DNA from: Candidatus Eiseniibacteriota bacterium
Lineage (GTDB): Bacteria; Eisenbacteria; RBG-16-71-46; CAIMUX01
Length of the DNA stretch: 22,329 nt
Assembly (NCBI GenBank): GCA_020431745.1
Contig: JAGQHR010000003.1
Coordinates: 1-22,329, forward strand
Reading direction: 5' to 3'
Part shown: in pieces, positions 16,897-22,329 of the stretch
Numbering within the stretch: the first letter of the stretch is position 1
Layout of the letters: each line of letters begins with the position of its first letter
Made by a program: the position numbers and the translations under genes
Notes under the pieces: model-generated
The model's database searches: none
The model's input: the letters and a program-made list of their open reading frames with translations, nothing else
Told to the model about the DNA's origin: nothing

Positions 16897-18648
16897 ATGG
16901 GAACGTTTCGGGGCAGGGAGCAGATGGCGCCATCCGGATTTCGAAGAGCATTCCGTAGTCCCTCGGCCATGGTCGTGGGACTGCTCATGGTGGTGGCCTC
17001 GCTCCTCGTCCTGCTGCTCTTCCAGTACAACTGGCTCCGTCACGTCGAACGCGTCTCCGCCTTCGCCTATCGCGCCACCTTGCACGGCTACCTCGACGCC
17101 GTCTCGGCGGAGGTCGAGTTCTACTATCGCGGAGTCGCCGAGCGGATGCTCGAAGTCCCGGCCGACCTCTTCGTCGATGGACGCACCGACCAGATCGCCA
17201 CGCGCTGGGGAAGCGAGCCCGTCGCCGGCGTCCGCCAGCTCTTTCTCGTCGACTACACCCGCGACCCATACGGGAACATCCTGGTCTACGATCGCGCGCA
17301 GGGCCGCCTGCTCAGCCCGTTCGCCTCGGACGAAACGATGGCGATCATCGTCGCCTGCAGCACCTGGCAACTCATGGGCATCCGCGGCGTCCCCATCCAC
17401 CACATCGGGATGCGGGTCGACGAACGCGATCCCCAGTACCGCATCATCTTCCGACCGATCGTGGACGGATCCTCCCAACTGGTGGGCGCGGCCGGCCTCA
17501 TCCTCGACGAGGACTACCTGGAACGGACCCTCATCCCGCAGATCGTGGATCACGTGCTGCCGGCCGGCGAGACAGAGAGCACCTTCTGCCTGGTGGCGAG
17601 CGATCCGGCCGGGCGCATCGCGTTCCAGAGCTGCGATGATCGGGATCTCCGCGACAACGGCCCGCCGCCTTCCGATCCCGCCCGATCCACGAAGGAGGGG
17701 GGCCGGGTCGCCGGTTCGGCCGGCCTGCTCGGAACCAAGGATGCGCCCGTGGTGGGCTCCATGAACCTCGCCTTCGTGTTCACCGACTGGACGCTCACCC
17801 TGCTGCGGATCGGTGCGTCTCCCACCGAGTGGGCGCGCGCGAACCTGCGTTTCAACCTGGTGCTCTCGATCGTGATCTCCGGAGTGCTCCTGGGCGGTGT
17901 CGTGCTCGCGGCCCGCGCCGCGAATCGTTCGGTGCGACTCTCCCGCATGAAGTCCGACTTCGTCTCCAACGTCTCACACGAGCTCCGCACGCCCATCGCC
18001 TCCATCCGCGTCTTCGCTGAGCTCCTCCGGGCGGGTAAGATCCAATCGTCCGAGAAAGTGCTCGAATACGGCGAGCGGATCGAGGACGAGGCGACGCGTC
18101 TCACTCGACTGCTCGACAAGATCCTCGACTTCTCCCGCATCGAGTCCGGCCGCAAGATCTATCGTTTCGAACCGACCGACCTGGCGCAGCTGGTGGGGCA
18201 ACGCGTCGAGCGCTTCCGCCAGCGGCCGGAAGTGGCGGAATTCTCCGTCCAGCTGATGGACGCCCCGACGTTCGATCCCATCTCCCTGGATGCCGACGCG
18301 ATCGGCCTGGCGCTCGACAACCTGCTGGAGAACGCCACCAAGTATTCCGGAGAGAGCCGCACCATCGTCGTCCAGGTAAAGCAGGAGCGCAGCCGGGTGG
18401 GCGTTTTGGTGATCGATCAGGGGCGGGGCATCGCGCGCTCGGAACAGGAGCGCATCTTCGACCGCTTCCATCGCGTCGATCAGGGCGATGTCCACGACGT
18501 CAAGGGAACGGGACTCGGCCTCTCGATCGTCGAACACGTCGTGCACGCCCATGGCGGAAGCGTTACCGTCGAGAGTCGACTGGGCAAGGGAAGCACCTTC
18601 ACCCTCTGGCTCCCCCGGCGCCCGAACGAGACGGGAGGCACCGCGTGA
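16897..18648 (+). CDS. Membrane sensor histidine kinase
   Basis: 583 aa. A first membrane helix (about 25-43) and a second (about 320-340) enclose an extracytoplasmic sensor region of about 275 residues of no family I recognise. The cytoplasmic part has the HisKA box VSHELRTP with the phospho-acceptor H361, N-box DNLLENATKYS (474-484), G1 DQGRG (507-511), F-box FDRFHR (521-526) and G2 GTGLGLS (537-543). It autophosphorylates and passes phosphate to the regulator encoded immediately downstream, with which it overlaps by four bases. The ATG at 16924 (residue 10) is an equally possible start, with AGGG five bases before it; 16897 is the longest form and lacks an SD. Confidence 0.94.
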   Translation: MGTFRGREQMAPSGFRRAFRSPSAMVVGLLMVVASLLVLLLFQYNWLRHVERVSAFAYRATLHGYLDAVSAEVEFYYRGVAERMLEVPADLFVDGRTDQIATRWGSEPVAGVRQLFLVDYTRDPYGNILVYDRAQGRLLSPFASDETMAIIVACSTWQLMGIRGVPIHHIGMRVDERDPQYRIIFRPIVDGSSQLVGAAGLILDEDYLERTLIPQIVDHVLPAGETESTFCLVASDPAGRIAFQSCDDRDLRDNGPPPSDPARSTKEGGRVAGSAGLLGTKDAPVVGSMNLAFVFTDWTLTLLRIGASPTEWARANLRFNLVLSIVISGVLLGGVVLAARAANRSVRLSRMKSDFVSNVSHELRTPIASIRVFAELLRAGKIQSSEKVLEYGERIEDEATRLTRLLDKILDFSRIESGRKIYRFEPTDLAQLVGQRVERFRQRPEVAEFSVQLMDAPTFDPISLDADAIGLALDNLLENATKYSGESRTIVVQVKQERSRVGVLVIDQGRGIARSEQERIFDRFHRVDQGDVHDVKGTGLGLSIVEHVVHAHGGSVTVESRLGKGSTFTLWLPRRPNETGGTA

Positions 18649-19319
18649 GGCGAGTTCTGATCGTAGAAGACGATCCCTCGATGGCCGCAGCCCTGCGCGA
18701 CGGCTTCGAATCCGAAGGGTATCAGGTGCAGGTCGCGTCCGACGGCGCCGCCGGGCTCGAGGCCGCGACGAGCTCCGGACCCGATCTCCTGATCCTGGAT
18801 CTCATGCTGCCCAAACTGAGCGGACTGGATGTGTGCCGACGCCTGCGCGACGACGGATCGCGGCTCCCCATCATCATGCTGACGGCCCGCTCCCAAGAGA
18901 TCGACGCGGTGGTCGGACTGCGGACCGGAGCGGACGACTACATCACCAAGCCGTTCGGTTTCATGGAGCTGATCGCTCGCGTCGAGGCACTGCTCCGTCG
19001 GACCGCTGCGGATCCGACCGCGCCGCTGCAGTTCGGCGACGTCACGATCGATCTCGGCAAGCGTGAGGTGCGCAAGGAGGGCCGACGGCTGGACCTCTCG
19101 CCGCGAGAGCTCCATCTCCTGGAGTATCTCGTGCGCCACCGCGGGGAGGTCATCGAACGTGAGACCCTTCTCGATGCGGTGTGGGGATACCAGCAGGCTC
19201 CGTTGACCCGGACCGTCGACGTGCACGTGGCCAAGCTCCGTCGCAAGCTGGAAGACGACCCCACCAACCCGCGCCTGATCGTCACCGTGCACCGGGCCGG
19301 CTACCGTTTCACCGGTTGA
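18645..19319 (+). CDS. OmpR/PhoB-family response regulator
   Basis: 224 aa, standard for the family. The receiver domain (about 1-118) has acidic E8/D9/D10, phospho-acceptor D52, T80 and K102 in their usual places. The winged-helix DNA-binding domain (about 128-222) shows LSPRELHLLEYLVRHRGEV, the RTVDVHVAKLRRKL recognition helix and the closing RAGYRF. It starts with GTG at 18645, overlapping the kinase stop as GTGA, with GGGAGG six bases upstream; this is strong evidence for coupled translation. It is a likely binder of the 11-bp-period repeat at 16846-16863. Confidence 0.97.
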   Translation: MRRVLIVEDDPSMAAALRDGFESEGYQVQVASDGAAGLEAATSSGPDLLILDLMLPKLSGLDVCRRLRDDGSRLPIIMLTARSQEIDAVVGLRTGADDYITKPFGFMELIARVEALLRRTAADPTAPLQFGDVTIDLGKREVRKEGRRLDLSPRELHLLEYLVRHRGEVIERETLLDAVWGYQQAPLTRTVDVHVAKLRRKLEDDPTNPRLIVTVHRAGYRFTG

Positions 19320-19320
19320 T

Positions 19321-19917
19321 TCAATCCCTCTCGACGAGCCGCGCCCTCAGGGCTCTGCGGGCCCGAAAGAGCTGGCTCTTCGACGTCCCCTCCTCCACTC
19401 CCAGCATCCGACCGATCTCGAGATGGGTGAATCCCTCGACGTCGTGGAGGATCAGGACTTCGCGATAACCGTCCGGCAGCTTGGTGATGGCCCGTTCCAG
19501 CTCGATGCGGGTGAGCTCCCGGTGGGGTCGGATCGGCGCCTCGGGGTCATGGAGCTCGATCGGCTCGCTGGAGTCGTGCCGGCGCACCTTCCGCAGATGC
19601 TCCCGAGAGCAGTTGAGGGCGATGCCGGTAAGCCAGCTCTTGAGGCTCGACTCCCAGCGAAAGCCCGGCAGTCCCCGCACGGCCCGGACCCAGGTCGTCT
19701 GCAGCACTTCTTCCGCGTCGGCCTGACTTCCCCGGACGAAGCGGAGGATGATCTGGGAGAGAGCCGGGGAGTAGCGACGATAGAGGATGCGGAAGTCGCG
19801 TTCGTTGCGATCGAAGACGAACCGCTCGACGAGAGCCCGATCGGGTGTGTCGGCCATCTCCCGTGAGCTCCGAGGAATCCAGGAATCGCCGGCAGGCCGG
19901 AACTTAGGCGCAGTCAT
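19321..19917 (-). CDS. RNA polymerase ECF sigma factor
   Basis: 198 aa. Region 2 (about 40-110) contains ILYRRYSPAL, DAEEVLQTTWVRAVRGLPGF and SWLTGIALNCSREHLRK. Region 4 (about 138-195) contains ITKLPDGYREVLILHDVEGF and the HTH HLEIGRMLGVEEGTSKSQLF. The start at ATG 19917 has GAGGGG five bases before it. ATG 19857 (MADTPD) is the shorter alternative and lacks a well-spaced SD. No anti-sigma gene adjoins it: downstream is the convergent response regulator, whose stop is one base away, and upstream on the same strand is the thioredoxin-fold gene with its own terminator. It probably redirects transcription on a stress signal; the exact group is not determined. Confidence 0.95.
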   Translation of the reverse strand: MTAPKFRPAGDSWIPRSSREMADTPDRALVERFVFDRNERDFRILYRRYSPALSQIILRFVRGSQADAEEVLQTTWVRAVRGLPGFRWESSLKSWLTGIALNCSREHLRKVRRHDSSEPIELHDPEAPIRPHRELTRIELERAITKLPDGYREVLILHDVEGFTHLEIGRMLGVEEGTSKSQLFRARRALRARLVERD

Positions 19918-19958
19918 GCGCACCCCTCGAACGATAGAGGTCAGAGCCCGGCGTTGGG

Positions 19959-19986
19959 TAGACGCAACAGCATCCCGGCGCGTTCA
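19959..19986 (-). promoter_or_regulatory. Candidate ECF-type promoter of the ECF sigma gene
   Basis: On the minus strand TGAAC (19986-19982) and CGTCTA (19964-19959) are separated by 17 bases. GAAC at -35 with CGTC at -10 is the recurring form for many ECF sigma promoters. The -10 is about 41 bases upstream of the ATG at 19917, leaving a short leader. TTGACT overlaps the -35 but has no matching TATAAT-like -10. This suggests autoregulation. Confidence 0.5.
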
Positions 19987-20000
19987 GTCAACACGGTAAA

Positions 20001-20038
20001 AAGGGTGGACCTTCCGGGGCATCGATCCCCGGAAGGTC
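20001..20038 (-). terminator. Intrinsic terminator of the thioredoxin-fold gene
   Basis: GACCTTCCGGGG (20008-20019), a 7-nt loop, and CCCCGGAAGGTC (20027-20038) form a perfect 12-bp stem. On the minus strand the hairpin is followed by CACCCTTTTTACC, giving a T5 tract. It lies about 120 bases past the stop of the gene ending at 20161 and just before the ECF promoter. Confidence 0.8.
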
Positions 20039-20044
20039 TCCCTG

Positions 20045-20146
20045 ACGAGCCGCTCTCGAGAACGGGACGGCGCCGGGTTCCATCCCGCCCATGGGAAAGG
20101 ACGAGGGCGGCTCGTTTTCACAGCGGGGCGCCTTCCAACGCCCCGC
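20045..20146 (-). other. Structured 3' untranslated region: extra hairpins before the terminator
   Basis: GCGGGGCG (20123-20130) and CGCCCCGC (20139-20146) form a perfect 8-bp stem with an 8-nt loop, 14 bases after the stop codon. ACGAGCCGC (20045-20053) and GCGGCTCGT (20107-20115) form a second, longer-range stem. Neither is followed by a T-tract on the minus strand. They may protect the mRNA 3' end or form part of a small 3' RNA. Confidence 0.5.
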
Positions 20147-20160
20147 GAAGGTCCCACCTC

Positions 20161-21393
20161 TCAGTTCTGCATCGCGACCAGCTCCTGGAAACGCGTGAGC
20201 TGGTTCCGGAAGTAGTCGTTGTCGGGGGCTTCGGCGATCGCCATCTCGATCAGATGAACCGAGTCGCCGCAATTACCCTGGAGATTGCAGAGCTCCGCCA
20301 AGGTGTCCAGGACGTTGGCCTTCTCCACACCCGCCTTCGCCAGCTCGACGCCCTTGCGAGCGAGCTGCTCGGCCTCGTCCAGGTTCACGCGGTTCTCGAA
20401 GCACCACCATGCGAAGTTGTTCAGTCCCTTCGCCGTCTCCATCCAGTCCTCGCCCAAGGAGGCCTTCTTGAGCTCGAGGGCCCGGTTCAAGTCCTTCTGG
20501 ATGTTGAGCGCATAGTCGGGCAGCGCCATCGCACGCATCTCGAGAGCGGCGGAGTCCTTGGTGTTCGCGGTCCGCTCGACAGCGGCCTTCAGATAGGGGA
20601 GACCCGCCGCATCGTCACCCGCCTTGCCCGCAACCTTGCGCATCATGTAGGCGACTCGGAGCAGATCCGCATCCTGGGTCCCCTTCGTCGCGAGCACCCG
20701 ATCCGCGGCGTGCCGAGCGTCGGCAAGATCGAAGACGTTGGAGTGCGTGCCCTTCGCCACCGCCTGGAAGGACGCGTAGGCATAGGACGCTTCGGCCTTC
20801 GGATTCAGCTCGGCGGCCCGCTGGAAAAGAGCGTTGGCTTCCCCATAGAGACCATCGGCGAGACGCAGCTCGGCCAGCTTGGCCGCATCGGCCTCGGTGG
20901 GATGATTGCGGAAACGTGCCGCCCGCTCTTCCACCGTGACCGGGTTGTCGCATGCCGTCGCCAGCGTCTTCAGGAACTCGTCGGTCTCGGAATAGCCCGT
21001 CCAACGATCGAGGACCTCTCCGTCGCTGTTCGCGAGCACGTAGGTCGGGTAGCTCTCGATGTGGTAGGCCTTGGCGATCTCGATGCCGGTGCCCTTCTCC
21101 GCATCGACCGTGTGGAGCACGGCGTTCTTGCCGATGGCGGCACGGAAGTCGGCGTTGGACACCTTGTCCTTCTCGAACTTCTGGCAGGCGGAGCACCATT
21201 CCGTGCCCACTTTGATCAGAACCGGGAGGTGAGAGGCCTGAGCCTGCTGCATGGCGGTGGTCAGGCCGCAGGTGGTCTCGGAGGCGGTCTGCGCGGAGCA
21301 CGAGGCACCGCCGGCCAGAGCACTGCCGCCTCCGGCAGTCACCAGTCCGAGGGCGCCGACGAGCATCGACAGGAGCGTCAGGTTCTTCTTCAT
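20161..21393 (-). CDS. Secreted thioredoxin-fold protein with helical C-terminal domain
   Basis: 410 aa. The ATG at 21393 follows AAAGGGAAATCGC and starts a clear signal peptide (MKKN, hydrophobic 5-20, cleavage near ALA-GG at 27-28). The mature N-terminus has Cys32 and Cys42. The thioredoxin domain (about 43-148) has the redox motif WCSAC (C67, C70) and the cis-Pro loop ESYPTYVL (P116), as in DsbD-gamma/thioredoxin_7-like proteins that reduce or form disulfides outside the cytoplasm. Residues 150-410 are helical with TPR-like stretches (LFQRAAELNPKAEASYAYASF and a C-terminal LDTLAELCNLQGNCGDSVHL with two cysteines), probably for partner binding. The reading frame remains open upstream of 21393, but that part shows no signal peptide or domain. 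Confidence 0.92.
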   Translation of the reverse strand: MKKNLTLLSMLVGALGLVTAGGGSALAGGASCSAQTASETTCGLTTAMQQAQASHLPVLIKVGTEWCSACQKFEKDKVSNADFRAAIGKNAVLHTVDAEKGTGIEIAKAYHIESYPTYVLANSDGEVLDRWTGYSETDEFLKTLATACDNPVTVEERAARFRNHPTEADAAKLAELRLADGLYGEANALFQRAAELNPKAEASYAYASFQAVAKGTHSNVFDLADARHAADRVLATKGTQDADLLRVAYMMRKVAGKAGDDAAGLPYLKAAVERTANTKDSAALEMRAMALPDYALNIQKDLNRALELKKASLGEDWMETAKGLNNFAWWCFENRVNLDEAEQLARKGVELAKAGVEKANVLDTLAELCNLQGNCGDSVHLIEMAIAEAPDNDYFRNQLTRFQELVAMQN

Positions 21394-21768
21394 GCGATTT
21401 CCCTTTCGTCCGTTGGTGTTCGTCGCCACCCCAGAGACCCTGGCGACCGGTTCGGTTCGCACCCGCTCGAAGCCACCCCGCGAGCTCGGGCACGCTACGT
21501 CTCCTTGGTGCCGGAGGCCGGGCAGAGGGTTGCCTGCACGCCGCGAAAAAGCTCCCATCAGTCGGCGTCGCGGCGAGATAAGCTGTTCCCGAGGGACCTT
21601 CCCTCGGGACTTCGTGCGCGGCCGACGAGTCGGTGCGCTCCATGGTGGCCTGCGTCGATCCGAATCGGGACCCCGCAGTCTGACATCGGACCGATCCGAG
21701 ACGCACGGCTGTGTCAGGGTTCCTGTGCGAGAGCGGGTTGCGACCGCTGACGAGAAAGGGCGTGTCGA
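21394..21768. other. Divergent intergenic region with a 10-bp hairpin
   Basis: No gene is supported. TCCCGAGGGA (21587-21596), loop CCT, and TCCCTCGGGA (21600-21609) make a perfect stem. It is about 190 bases upstream of the thioredoxin-fold gene and 160 upstream of the DinB-like gene. It has no T-tract on either side, so an operator-like or structural role is as likely as termination. No sigma70 promoter is evident for either gene. Confidence 0.5.
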
Positions 21769-22233
21769 GTGGCGATCGTCGAAGGATTCCGCGAAAACTA
21801 CCTCTACCATCTGGACCGGCTCCGGGCCGAGATCGAGGCTTTTTCGGACGAGTCCGCCCTCTGGGTCCGCCGGAACGAAGTGAACAATCCGGCAGGGAAC
21901 CTGTGCCTCCATCTCGCGGGGAATCTCCAGCACTTCATCGGAGCGCAGCTGGGTGGAACGGGGTACGTCCGCGACCGGGACCGGGAGTTCCGGGCGGAAG
22001 GGGTTTCCCGGGCCGAGCTGTTGGCAGGAATCGAACGGGCGCGCACGGTGGTGGACACGGTCCTTCGGCAGATCTCGGACACGGACCTCGGACGCACCGT
22101 GGAGGTTCCAATTTCACCGGAGCCGCAGTCCCTGGCTCGGTGGCTGGGCTGGTTGCTGTCCCACCTCAGCTACCACGTGGGGCAGATCAGCTATCACCGG
22201 CGGTTGCTGGACGGTGCTGGGACCCCGGAGTAG
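21769..22233 (+). CDS. DinB-fold protein, DUF1572-like
   Basis: 154 aa. It starts with GTG at 21769, with AAAGGG eight bases upstream. The helical bundle carries the metal-binding histidine triad: H48 in LCLHLAGNLQHFIG, then H132 and H136 in SHLSYHVGQISYHRRLL. The pattern NNPAGNLCLHLAGNLQHFIGAQL and the following GYVRDRDREF resemble DUF1572 (PF07609), a DinB-superfamily branch of unknown activity. It differs clearly from the DinB-family protein at 9943, so the two are not recent duplicates. Confidence 0.9.
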   Translation: MAIVEGFRENYLYHLDRLRAEIEAFSDESALWVRRNEVNNPAGNLCLHLAGNLQHFIGAQLGGTGYVRDRDREFRAEGVSRAELLAGIERARTVVDTVLRQISDTDLGRTVEVPISPEPQSLARWLGWLLSHLSYHVGQISYHRRLLDGAGTPE

Positions 22234-22289
22234 CGCGAGGTCGTCTCGTGTTGCGTGCGCGGTTTCGCGGGCTGAGGCGTGGGAAGAAA

Positions 22290-22322
22290 ACGAGCTCCCG
22301 GGGCTCGCTCCCGGCAGCTCGT
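22290..22322 (-). terminator. Hairpin terminator near the right edge, best oriented for the minus strand
   Basis: ACGAGCT (22290-22296), a C-C mismatch and CCGGG pair with CCCGG, C and AGCTCGT (22316-22322) around a 7-nt loop. On the minus strand the stem is followed by TTTCTTCCC, so it would end a gene lying beyond the window on that strand. It may also stop readthrough from the DUF1572-like gene, which ends 57 bases before it. Confidence 0.65.
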
Positions 22323-22329
22323 CATCTCG

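Noticed and set aside
7428..18171. Recurring TTTCGAA (7428, 10809, 16939, 15527, about 18165 and others) as a shared operator
   Set aside because: Several copies are Phe-Glu codons inside genes, so the heptamer is not rare here. Only the longer 12-bp repeats around 10667-10736 and the related site at 12556 were kept.
21688..21697. Third copy of GGACCGATCC, also present twice at 16087-16125
   Set aside because: The first two copies are explained by one hairpin. A third 10-mer of this composition in 22 kb is compatible with chance and has no shared context.

Overview
The window is a GC-rich (clearly above 60% G+C by eye), densely coded bacterial chromosome segment. It has no tRNA, rRNA, transposase, phage gene or CRISPR array that I can see. 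Several features suggest a little-cultured environmental lineage of the Eisenbacteria/Acidobacteria/Gemmatimonadota/Planctomycete sort: a Ser/Thr kinase-STAND-TPR regulator, two DinB-fold proteins, a Rieske domain fused to an unfamiliar helical domain, a very large OppC-type permease, and SD-led GTG/ATG starts. That placement is an inference from gene style, not from a marker gene.

Layout. Positions 1-205 hold five 41-bp tandem repeats. Positions 236-7335 (minus strand) are a complete peptide/oligopeptide ABC importer operon, in transcription order: binding lipoprotein, OppB, OppC, OppD, OppF. Stops and starts are tightly overlapped. OppC carries an insertion of about 300 residues, and OppD ends in five decapeptide repeats. 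A 347-nt divergent region follows, then a frameshifted hypothetical gene (7683-8470, +), cinA, and a DinB-family gene closed by a strong hairpin. A well-formed sigma70-like promoter, surrounded by dyads and direct repeats, leads into a Rieske-fusion protein (10780-12447). This is followed by a 1168-residue kinase-ATPase-TPR regulator (12576-16082).

Positions 16225-21393 look like an envelope/stress-signalling cluster. It contains a secreted PDZ protein (-), a divergent sensor kinase with a PhoB/OmpR-type response regulator (+), an ECF sigma factor (-) whose stop is one base from that of the regulator, and a secreted thioredoxin-fold protein (-). Two short sites suggest regulatory wiring: an 11-bp-period direct repeat between the PDZ gene and the two-component operon, and an ECF-style promoter in front of the ECF gene. 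A second DinB-fold gene (DUF1572-like) ends the window. After it comes a hairpin oriented to terminate a minus-strand gene beyond the right edge.

I do not see a defence island or other obviously new multi-gene system. The most unusual items are the Rieske-fusion/kinase pair with its elaborate promoter, the enlarged OppC, the GNRA-hairpin tandem repeats, and the inferred ECF and response-regulator sites.
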